A stretch of 64,000 nucleotides of DNA, taken from assembly GCA_007922305.1 (NCBI GenBank), contig ML677335.1:14227734-14291733 (forward strand), written 5' to 3'. The first letter of the stretch is position 1, and each line of letters opens with the position of its first letter. The position numbers were made by a program, and so were the translations under genes. Shown in pieces: positions 26,201-38,600 of this stretch. The notes beneath the pieces are model-generated. The model made no database searches, was not told where the DNA came from, and saw only the letters and a program-made list of their open reading frames with translations. The DNA comes from Dermatemys mawii (taxonomy: Eukaryota > Chordata > Testudines > Dermatemydidae).

Positions 26201-29200
26201 ATCTGACTCTCTCATCACAGTTCCAACTTCTATGCCAAAAGATTTAGAGCTGATGAATTCCCAAACCCCCTCTTATCTCTAGTATTTTATTTTCCCTTTT
26301 TGGGGTGGGAGAAAGGGAGCAGCTTTTGCTTTTATTAAATGGGAGATGTCTCCTTACTCACACCCCCACATTTTTATACCATAAAATTAAAGAACTTTAG
26401 GAAAAGACCACATGAAGAGGGTGCCAGAAAGTTGTTGTTGTTGTTCCCCAGATTTAAACAGCCTCATAAAGAACACACTAAAAAGTGGTTTTTTTATTGT
26501 ATTGTCTAGATCCTAAGAAATTTAAAGCTGTTAAATGTTGCATTTGTGTTGGGGAAAACATATGCTCTATTATTAAACACTGGACATTTTAAATAATAGC
26601 TGGCATTCTGTCAAACTTGGAAATTCTTGTAAATTTCTCTTGAATTTTTCTGTTCAGTATGGTGTGGCAAAGTATATTAAATTACTAGGTAAAATTTCCT
26701 TCAATGTACATTTCCATTAAAAACAGCTTACTGATGAGAGAACCTTTTTTTCCTACAGACTTTTCTACATGGCCAGTTCACGTGTGGCAAGCTGATGTAC
26801 TATATGGTCACACCATGGCTTGCTGTGCAACTAATTTGCTGTGTAGACAAACCATAGTGGGAGAAAACACTAAAGTCAAAGTTGTTAACTTTTTTTTATT
26901 ATTGGATAAACTAGTAGTGATGTATATTGTGTTTTGTATGTCTGCTTTACATGGAACTCCAAATTTCCCTAATCATTAACTTCAAATAGTCTCTAGGTAA
27001 TTTTTTTATTTTATTTTTAGGCAAATGAATGGCCTTTAGAAAGCTTTTGTGAAGAAGTATGCAATGATCTCTTTAACCCATCCTGGGAGGTAAGAATTAT
27101 GCATAACCTTCTTGTATTTAATTTATACAATAACAAACTGATGCCATTAGAAAGTTGGACTTGTATTTACACTTAATGGTTATGCCATGACCCTACATTG
27201 GGGACTGCAAGTGCTGCATTCCATTTATTTCACTAGGATTCAGCACAGATGCCCGGTGGTCTGATAGTGGATCCTTGAGTCCTATTAAAGTGAATAGGAC
27301 TTGACACAGGTGTAGATGTTGTCTGTACTAGTTTTCCCTGATGTGGGATGGCCTAAATATCTTTTAGGTAGGCTTTGTTTCTTTAAATGTCTGTTTTTAC
27401 TCAGAATAACTAAATGTAGACTCCAAGGCAGCATTCTAGAGAGGCATATGGTAATGTCTTCTTCATTCATAAGAATGAAGTTACAGTTCTATATGTAGTC
27501 ACCTAAACAGTTCAGTGACTATCTTCTGTAATACACAGTTTTAAAATCAAATTCTGAATGTGATACGACTTTCAGATCTATCCCCTGCATGGTTTTAGTC
27601 TTCCTCCCTGCTCCCAGATTCAAGCTTTTAGTGTCTATCTTTTGAGTGTTCCAAGAGTAACTGCTCATGAAAAGTATCTGGATTGCATGTCTCTTGAATT
27701 CCTTTAACTTACTCATGTTGTCACACTAATTAAACAGTATGTGGTGGTTTTCTTCTTCACTGGAATCCATAAGATATGCATCCACACTCAGAACAAATTG
27801 CCAGCAATATTTAATTTTTAATAGCATTTGTTCGTTAGTGGGTCAAAATAATAAAACCAAACCCAAATAAGTTTAAACATGTTAGTTTTGTTTAAACTTA
27901 TTTGTCACTCTGTAATGGACGGACTTCATAACCTAGTTCAGAGAGTATGTTTTAAGACCATTCTGTTAAACCTTAAACATTAAGATCTGTAAAGGAAGAG
28001 CTTCATGAGTTTATCAGCACTACTATATAACTATGCATATAGCCATGAGGAAAAATAGTTGGTGTGATGCTACATGGTGGTGTGAAGACTGCAAAATGTA
28101 TGGAATGGCATAACCCAAATAGAGCAAGATAATGTTTTGACCACATACAAGACACTTAACCTTTGGGATACCATGCAGTTGCCAAAAATCCTTGCATTCT
28201 CCGCCCTGCCCCTCCCCCACATCTGCAAATCTCTCATTTAATGAGCTCTCAAGTAGAGTGCATCTGCCTCTTTGGAGTCCAAATCACTATTTTGTTTTAG
28301 TGAGAGAATATTGATCAAAGTGGTAAAATGCACTTACCTAATACAACACTTCGTACAAGTCAAACATTCTCCTTGCTCTATAGAGTAATTTTTTTTAAAA
28401 AAAACACCACCTCAGTGTCTACTGTCGCCTCAGTTTAAGAGAGCCATTGAGAAGACTGCACTAGAGGAAACAAGCCTGCATCAACTTTAGTGAGCAACTC
28501 AAAACAGAGTGTTTCACTTAGTAAATTAGACACCTCTAGTCATACATCCTCCAGGCGTATTAAAGGTGAACTAAAGCTTTCTGCTAATGCACCTTTCAGT
28601 CTGACTCCTGTAAACATTCTAGGTTTTTCTCACACCTATGTAGATATTATAAAATGTACATACAAAGATACTTTTTTTTTTTTTTTGTTGTTCTCCTTTC
28701 TAGTCAGCAAAAACTGGACTTCATTTTTGTTGTAGCTTCTGGTTTGCTGGTGAAAGTGTGTCCTGTTATCTTTTTGCTGAGAAGAAAAGAGGAGACATAA
28801 GAATAAGGGAAGGCAATAGTTGGTGGGGTTTTTTTCTCCTTAGCTGCTTTTTCTGGCTCTCTTTTTTTTCTCTTCCTTTACTTTTCTTTTGAAGCTCCTA
28901 TTTATTTCATAGAGACTTTGTGCCAGGATCCTCGGCTGATGTAAAAATGGAGCTATGCCAATTTACGGTAGTGGACAATTTTGTGCTACCTTCAAATTAG
29001 CATTTATGTAAGAATTCATCTGCCAATTTTGATATTTCCTGTATTTTTCTTTCCTGTTTTCTGAATTGACTGACTGTCTGAAATCTATTTGGGTGTTTCT
29101 CCTTGGACATGCATCCTATAGCTGGGAAGGAAAAATCTGCACAGATATTCCATATCTTCTTGAAGGTGGGCAGATCTTTCCAGAAGTTGACTCCAGATTG

Positions 29201-31195
29201 TTGTGTATATTCTCATGGAGAGACTAGCTTGCATATGGGACAAAAACAATAATTACTTGGTATAACGTTCAAAATATTTTCAGTACTGGAACTACAGATT
29301 TAAAAACAGTGAATGTAGTGTCTCCCTCAATACCTTGTCTTTTGGCTCTATATAGAACAGCAGTGTCCAATAGAAATTTGATGCTAGCCATACTATTGGT
29401 TTTGAATTTTTCTTGTTAGTCACATTATTAAAAAAAAAAAAGCCACATGCGTTAGCCACAATTCAATAGCCTATTAGCCACATGTAGCTAGTAGCAAATG
29501 TATTGGACACCACTTTGGTGCGACCTCTGAGGGAATATTTTATTCTGATTTACCTGAAAGGTAAATCTTAATACCTCTTCTCCTTAGTACAGCTGTTTGA
29601 CATGGTTCCTTAACTTGGTACTCTGCTGTGTAAGCTGATATGCATGTACAGATGGAGTCACAGTGAATCATTTGTATTGTCATACTAAGTTCCCAGGGCG
29701 TGTTTGAAGGAATTTGGATCTCCATCGGTTCTTGCTTTGATTAATAGAACCATGAGGACCATCCAGACCTAGAAGACAGATTGTTGTAAGCCACCACCGG
29801 TAAATTGATTCCCTGGGGAGCAGGATTTTTGTGTTTTTTGTTTTAGTTAATATTTTATTTTAGTTCCATGCCCCTGTCTTCACAACTAAGCACGCTTGGA
29901 GCTCACATAACTTACTCTACTGGTGCTAATACTTGGATTTAGTCTTAATGAAAGTGTCTTTGGTTCTGGTTTTTGATCTCTAGTCAGGGCCAGCTCTAAC
30001 TTTTGCCGCCTCCAAGCAAAAAAAGGGCGGCTGGAGGAGCGCTGCCGGAGCAAAACAAAGAAGGGAGGGGAACACAGCCAGAGGAGTGAACGGGGGGCAG
30101 TGTGCCTGGAGGAGCGCTGCCCTAAGATTGTCCAGAATGCTGCCCAGTACGGAATGCTGCCCCAGTCACATACTTCCTATGCTGGTGCTTGGAGCTGGCC
30201 TTATCCCTAGTGCCTGTATTTCGGATAGGGGCTGCCACCAATAATTTGCTATTCTAAGGGATGACACATGTGGCTCTGTATTCTGTCTTATTGTTTAACA
30301 GTGAAAACTTTCAGAAGGGCACATTCTCAGAGCCAGAAGCAAGCATAGTCAGAAACTATTCTCAAATGTTTACACTCAAAGTGCAGGAATACATCTTTAG
30401 AAGGAAAAATTGTTTACCTAAAATTCTGTTTCTTTGATATCAACACACACTTTCACCCATCTACCACCCCATGAAGTTCTGTTGCTGAGTAATGTGGTGT
30501 TTTTCAAAGTTGAGATTGTCTGCCCTTATGGTTGTAATGTAGAAAATTCACTTTTTTGTGTTTGTAAAGGACCTATTGCTGTCTGCATTTAGGAATTGAC
30601 TAAGAGGGGTCTAGTGGATGCTAAGGCAGTGATGATTAAGATTGGAATGGTTTTGGAGGCAGAGGGAAGATCTGTCTTGAGTCTTGACTATTATGCAGCC
30701 ATTCAAGAGCCTGAGTCCTATATAATATCTTAGGAGAAACAGAATTGTGTATAAGTAACTCACATTTGAGATGCTACCTTGAGATGCTTGGTAAGAAATA
30801 CTGCAATCCCTTGATATGGTTAGGAAGACTTTTGCGGTCACTCTAAACCTTCATCAAACATCAGTAAAGGAGCTTTGGTATAATAACTCTACATGTCTCT
30901 GAATGAACCTCTTCTGAGAATTATCTGGCATGCCTAACACAGAAAAATAAAACCTAATAAAAATGGGATCCTTCTCCATAATAAAAATTTAGAGAAATGC
31001 TGAAGACTTCTGGGGAAGATCAGGGAAATCTCATCACTGATTTCCATCACCTTTGCCCAGAAACTTCCTGCGTATGTGTAAATGTTATAAAATGTCACCA
31101 AATTTGTAGTATTCAGAACTTGTTACTGGAAGGAAAAGCAGTTTATGATGTTTGAATGTTTTCCAACTTCCTCAATTGATACTGAGAATTTCTAG

Positions 31196-31229
<34 letters not shown>

Positions 31230-34200
31230 CACCAAAAAACCCCCCAAACAAACGTAATAATTAATCTGTTTTTATTCCCCCTCTTGCATGTTTTAGGTTC
31301 GTCATGGTGCAGGCACTGCACTGAGGGAAATACTTAAAGCACATGGAGCAAGTGGTGGCAAAATGGGAGACAGTACTGTAGAAGAGGTAAAATTAGAAGT
31401 CGATGATGATGATAACCAGTTTACTGAAATAGAGGCCAAGCAATATTTAAGTGTAGCTTCTTTTGCATCCTGCAGAACTCTTCAGATACTAAAATTGGGA
31501 TACACAGATGATAGAGGCAATTTAGGAGTGTGGAAGTGGCTGTAAAAGGTGTAATCTAGTGACAAAAAAAAAATATTTATTTTTTTTTTTTTTATTTATA
31601 AAAAAAAAAAAAAAAGTAAGCTTGAACAAAGAGCCTCTGAATTGACAATTGAATGAAAACTTCGATTTCAAGAATCAGCTTTGCCATTAGAAAGTATTGG
31701 AATCAGTATGTTCCAAAGTTGTGACAAGGCAAATTCTGCAGCTTAGAATAGTTGGCTAATTTAGCTAAAATGGCTTTTAGATTATAAAGCAAGTTGTATA
31801 ATACTTTTTAATAGGAAAGCTTATTCCATTGGCTTGCTTTGGGTTACTAAACCAGGAAGAAGTATTTAGGAAGCAGTCCCCATTTATTTAAAAAAATCAC
31901 TTGTGTGCTATTGATATAGTAGCCCTTAGCAGGTATTTCTGAAAACTTACTAACTTCTACCACCCTTCTTCACATAGTTGCCTTACAATCCTCTGAGCTA
32001 GCTGTTGCCTTCCTTACAGTTCCTTTTGCATAAATGATTCACCCCAGTTGCAGAGCAAGCAGAAAGTAGTTTGGTCTGTAAGAGCCCATGGTGTAGAGGA
32101 TGTTCAGGGTGTTTTGTTTGTCTTCTTTCCCTTAGAGTGAGGGTGCATGTGAGGCATACTTTTATAGCCCAGCAATTTTGCACCTTTTTGCAAAGATACC
32201 ATTGCCATAGATATGCAAGTTGGGCTGCCCTGGGAGCCCATTACCTGGGGGGTGAGGTGGGCAGAGAGCTACAAGCTGCCATCTCTTTTTTTACATTCAT
32301 GCAAGGATGAATTTGGCCCATTGGAACTTTTTGCAGATTACTCTGTAAGCAAGGGAGAACCTGAACCTAAATATTTAGCCATTGAAGGTATTGTAAATGG
32401 TATAGCCTTTAGTTCTTTTCTTGTTTAAAAATGCACTTGTCCAATGGAGATTGCAATTCATTGGCAGAACTGGGAAGAATAAAGTAAATAAGTACAGAAA
32501 CAAAACTACACAAATCATTAATATTAAAATGATAGCTTTTGTAGGGAATGGTGGAGAACTGATAATTCAAGGGGGCTTTCAGGGTGAAAGTGATTTTGGT
32601 AATGTCTTTTTTAACATTTGTATAGTGTTCAGTCTCTAGATCCTAGTGAACTTGACTTATTGCTTTGTCTAAATAGAAATGGAGGAAACTTTAACTAGAG
32701 CAGGGCTTAGCAGAAATTGGTTGCTTTCATTCTTTCTCTCTCTTCCTAGAATAAAACAGTACTTGATAGTTTATTTTAGACTTTTATTTGTAAATGTGTT
32801 CAAATAACTATTACAAGGTTCAGTAATTGACTTGTATAGTAGGGAATGGGCATTACTTAGTGTTTGTGAGTCTTAAGATTTTTTTCTAAAATTTTATGAT
32901 ATTTAGAAATTTAATACACAGGTGGGTATATAGTAACAAAATTGGACCTAGTAACTAAAGAAGTGCATAAAATATCAACTGTTATAGCTTTTCTTTTTTA
33001 ACATTTGCATAGTGCCACAGTTTGCTCATAACTGGGCCACCTTGACCAATGCAGAGAAGGAAAAGATTGTTTAATATCTGCTTGTATGTGTGCTTGTATT
33101 GCCCAAATAGTTTTTCTTCAGTTTAAAATCAGTGAATCTTGGCTGATTCCAGTTGTTAAAAAGGTGAGGCAGAAATTTCCAACTAGTTTGCCTCTTATTT
33201 GGAGAAGTTCATAAGTTCTGGTTTGGCTCTCCTTCCACCCCCGAAAAGTAATTTTCAATGTGACCGCTTAACTCTTCATATATGGTTCAACCCCATAAAA
33301 GCCTGTATGTTCAGGTCTCATATGGGTAGAGCACAGAGGTACTGATGATGTGAAGCCACCTGTTTCCCAGAGCTAGAGTCCAAGACTATGCCTTATGCCC
33401 AGTTGTGATATTGGAACCATAGTGTTTTATCATGCAGCAGGCCTTTGTGATCCATTTGGGGTCCATGTGGAGACCCTTTCCTCAGCACAGAGTGATGTGT
33501 GCACACACACCTTTGCATAGTTGCTACACTTGTAGTCTGGCTGCACAACTTCTGTGCAAGGCTTACATGGTGCTTGTGACGTGCTGCCCCTCCATGAAGG
33601 GGATTAATTTCACTGCTGGAGAGTTGGTGATTGGGGCAGAGAAAAATCTGCTTGTAATGCAGATATACAATTAGTCACGAGTTTAACTACTATGATACAA
33701 TCTTCTCAGTATGGCAAAGCAAAGGAATCTTGAAAAATCTTTCTATGAACTAATTTTGCAAATTATATTTAATTTTCTTTCTCTTAACAGATGGCTCAGC
33801 AGCATCAGGAATGGTTGGAAGACTTAGTTATTAGACTCCTTTGTGTGTTTGCATTAGACAGATTTGGAGACTTTGTTTCAGATGAAGTAAGTGTCAACTC
33901 TGAGACTTGCTAATTTATTTCCATGTCAGACTTCATGTAGAAATGCTTTGATTTATGTCCATTATTCACTATGTCCTAGGTTGTAGCACCAGTACGTGAG
34001 ACTTGTGCTCAGACTTTGGGAGTAGTATTGAAACATATGAATGAGACTGGAGTTCATAAAACTGTGGATATTCTCCTGAAGTTGCTCACCCAAGATCAAT
34101 GGGAAGTGAGACATGGCGGTCTGCTAGGAATAAAGTATGCTTTGGCAATTCGTCAGGTAATCACCTTCTGTGTCCCTTCCCCCCCCATTCAAAATCACTA

Positions 34201-35598
34201 ATGCTACAAAAATTTTGCTTTCAGAGACTTGTAAAAATCCAGAAACAGGAGTGGAGAGATGAGAAGGTGGTGTATGAATTTGGTGCTGTTGTTTGTTTTC
34301 AAGAAACATGTTTAAAATATATGGCATATTACGTGAAACTCTATCTAGTGATGACTCTTTCCCCCTGTGGTAAAACACTATGGCTTCGTACAACTGAAGA
34401 CTGCAGTACACTTTTGTTGTTCCTGTAATTGGCAGATTCTGACTGAGGCATATTTTTAGGACAAATTCACTCTAATTTATAAGATTAGCTTTCCTTCATG
34501 AATGGTAACTTTTTAACGGTTCATAATGGTTGCTATTTGTCCAAACTGCAGGAGGGAGGTGGTGGTTTTTGGTTTTTTGCTTGTTTTGTCTCTTGAGAGA
34601 GAGAGAGAGAAGAGGACTCATTTGTGAAAAGATATTCAATTTAATAAATGCTTCCTTGTTTAATTCATAAATTGTTTTTAGGATATGATTGATACTTTAT
34701 TGCCTAAAGTCTTACCTGCAATAATTGATGGTCTCCAAGACCTGGATGATGATGTCCGAGCTGTTGCTGCAGCATCTTTAGTACCAGTAGTGGAAAGCCT
34801 TGTTCATCTTCAATCACAAAAGGTGAATGGCTTATTTTCTACATTTTGACTTTGAAAAGTTCATCTTGGATCTGAACAACAAAGCAATGTTTATAGTGCA
34901 GTAAACAAATTTTTAATTCCTCATATTGTTCTATATATAGAAGACTTATTGTTCTCACTCGTGCTTATTCCTCTAGGTGCCGTTTATTCTTAATACATTG
35001 TGGGATGCTCTTCTGGAACTGGATGATCTGACAGCTTCAACAAACAGCATCATGATCCTTCTTTCCTCCCTTCTAACTTATCCTCAGGTCCAAAAATGCA
35101 GGTACCTTTTCACAGTTACTACTTCGACAGCTCTAAGCATTTGTTACTGAAGCACTTACTATTGTTATAATCTAAATTTGTAGCAAATTACACTGTATAT
35201 GGAGGAGATAATGCATATGATTATTGGGAAGGTATCTTTCTGCAGTAAATGGGTGCTGATTCAAAATTTGTCCTCAAATTTATAAGTTGGTCAAAGGCTG
35301 TTAAAGTGGCTGTATCATTGAGGCAAGGAAGCAAGTATACAGAACAAACTGGACAAATCCATGTTGGCTTCTCCTCAGTAAACAGAATTTTTCAAAAATT
35401 GACTCTGTATTCTTAAACTTGCCCTTGTTCGTTGTGTGGTTTTTGTTTTTTTGTTTTTTTTTTTTAAATGTGTCTCTTCTAATTGTCTTGTCACACTGGT
35501 AACATTTAATCAGGTAATCTCTTTGTAAAAGATGAGACCATCTCGCTATATTTTTTTATCATCCCTACTCATATCAGAGAGATTGATGTTTGGTGGGT

Positions 35599-35632
<34 letters not shown>

Positions 35633-38600
35633 AAAAAAAACAGACTCTCTCTAATCCATTATTTAATAGTGGAGAACCAAAACAGCCAACTACCTCAAAT
35701 TTATTTAGTTACACTGTTTGTGGCCCTTTTTAACAGCTGGGGAAATGCGGGTGCGGGGGAAGAGAGCAAAAATAGTGCTTTAAAGTGCTGTCACCTGAGG
35801 CGGAGGAATGTTAAAGGGATATCAGGTTTTTAGTTTTTGTCCCCAAAAGCCTCCCTTCTCATTGCTTGCTTGATCACTGTGAACAATACTATCATTCTCC
35901 CTATCACTCAGTCTGGGTGTTGTCTTTGACTGGGCCATTTCCAGGCTGCTGCATTTTAGACCATGTTTAAATAGTGCCTCTTCCTGCCCTAAGTATAGGG
36001 GCTTGTCTAAATTGGGGAATTGAGTAGCATGGCTATTCTGGAATAGCCATTCTGCAGTAGCACGTCAAGTATAATTTTAGTTATTTTTGGAATTGCTCTC
36101 TGGACACTAGTCTGAAATAAATGACATTATTCCAGTATAATGTCCACACATGGGAGTTATTCTGGAATAGATATGCTGATCTATGTCCTTCATGTAGACG
36201 AGGCCTTCAGAACTGGCTTTTATGGGGTTCATTCACAAAACTAAAGCTCTTCATGTGGCGCTTATCTATGTCTGGGCTTGTGTGATGGGGTTTGGTCCTT
36301 CACTGCTGTGCCCCCTGCTGGCTGTCCTGGGGACTAGTGCTGTACACTAGTCCACCCTCTTCTGGTGATACAGTAGACTCTTGATTTATCCAGGATTGGG
36401 TTAACCAGGATGTCCAAAAAAAAAAAAATACACGTAACTCGCAGGGCTGGCTCTGGCTTTGTTGCCACCCCAAGCACACACAAAAAAACCCCACCAGGGT
36501 GCAGGGCAGCCAGTGAGCCAACACCCCCTGCCCCCCGGCACAGGGTGGCTGGTGAACCAACCCCCCCCCCCCAATATTTCCTGTGGACGTTGATTATCTG
36601 GGATTTTATTAACCAGGATTAATTTTTTCCCTATCATCCTGGACAATTGAGAGTCTACTGTATCTCGCTGCCATCACATCTGCTTCAGGGCCTCATGTCA
36701 CTCCCAGGGCTGTGGCATCCTCTTCTTGACACAGCCCTCTGGCTGTGCCACTCTCGGTGTCCCGCCCCCACCTTCTGGGGGACAGTATCACGGTCCCTTA
36801 GTCCAGCCACTTCCTTAGTGGCTGGGGGGGACCAGGCCTGCCCACTACTAGGGGTGCCATCCCAGTGACCCTGTGAGTGGCCGCCACTTGATGCATCTCC
36901 TCTGTAGATTTCCCTGGGCCACTTCCCTGCAGACCCAGCACCCTCTTTGCCCTTGCCTCAGGGCCTTAGCCTGCAAATCCCTGCAGCTTTCCAGGAGCTG
37001 CCTTTAGCTCCCTGGGTCTCTGCCTGCACCACTACTATGTCCAGGGCGTGTGTTGCCCTCCGCCTGCAACGCAGCCAGTGGTTCCCCCTCCTCAAGTTCC
37101 AGGGAGTGACTAAAGCTGCTTTGTACTGCAACTCTTCTTATATGGGCCTGCCCTGCCCTGATTTGGCAGCTCCTATAAGCTGTTCTAAGATTGGCAGCCT
37201 CTTCTGTACAGCCTCCCTATGACTCTATTAACCCCTTATGGGCCACTGGGGCAGAAACCCCGTCATGGCTTGTTACTGCCTCTCTGTTCTTCCCAAATGT
37301 TATCTTGCACACTTTTAAATGCATTCAAAACTCTGCTGCAAAGATTATCTTGACTTGTAGCTCTGGCCATGTCGCTATCCACCCTTAGCACCCCTCTTCT
37401 TGCTTGCCCATTTTCACTGCATCAAATACACCTCTCAAACCATTTATTTTGACCATTGTAGTTGAGCTATAACTTGATCCTGCACTTAATGTGGCCTGGG
37501 GAATACACAGTGTTACTTTTTCTATTTTTCCTTCAAAAAAAGTCCCTTTTTAAACTAAATATTATAACTGGGTATAAATAGAATTAACTTAACTTTTTAA
37601 AATTTCCTTTCTCTTACACCTCTCTCGCCTCACAATGTACCAGTATCCAGCAATCACTCACCATTTTGGTCCCACGTGTATGGCCATTCTTGCATCATAC
37701 TATATCATCTGTTCGAAAAGCAGCATTGGAAACTTTGTTTACGCTGTTATCTACCCAAGACCAGGTAAGAACTAATAATTTATAATACCACTTAACAGTA
37801 ATAATACAGAAGTGGTTTGTGCATGGTCTTTGAGTCACTTGATAACTCTTACAAGTTATTGGAGAACATTGGTGGCCTGCTTCTGCTCTGGATAGAGGTG
37901 GGTGTCACTTTAATAGTTAGAACCTAAAATAATATGTTTCAACTGACATTTTTCAAATTGTGTGTCTCTCTCTCATCATATCCCTGTCTTCAGAGTTCTT
38001 CGGCCTGGCTAACTCCAATTCTGCAAGACATGTTGAGGCACATTTTTCAGTTTTGTATTTTAGAAAGCAGCCAAGATATTCTGGACCTCATTCACAAGGT
38101 ATTTACCTTATGACTATGCTCCTTCTTTTATATACCACCCTTTGTCAAATGCATGACCTTCAGTCTACATCAGCGGTCTCTAATACATTCACCACTAGTC
38201 AGATGTAGTGAATAGGCCAGTGGTTGGCAACCTTTCAGAAGTGGTGTGCCAAGTCTTCATTTATTCATTCTAATTTGAGGTTTCGCATGCCAGTAATACC
38301 TTTTAATATTTTTAGAAGGTCTCTTTCTATAAGTCTGTTATATATAACTGAACTATTGTTTGTATGTAAAGTAAATAAGGTTTTTAAAATGTTTAGAAGT
38401 TTCATTTAAAATTCAATTAAAATGCAGAGCCCCCCGGACTGGTGGCCAGGACCCAGGCAGTATGAATGCCACTGAAAATCAGCTTGAGCGCTGCCTTCGA
38501 CACGCGTGCCATAGATAGCCTATTCCAGGGGTAGGCTATTGAATTGTGGCTAATGCTTGACCAGTGTGTTGGTGTATTAAAGATAAGTTGTATGCTTTGA

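Larger units (their letters stand above)
22936..27020. other. BTAF1 introns 5-7
   Basis: Outside exons 6 and 7 I see only ordinary AT-rich intron, with short triplet runs such as (GTG)n near 24886 and (TTG)n near 26434. No transposon border found. Confidence 0.45.

Noticed and set aside
36282..37266. Endogenous retrovirus with coding genes
   Set aside because: Only an LTR-like non-coding unit is present; no gag, pol or env frame lies beside it.
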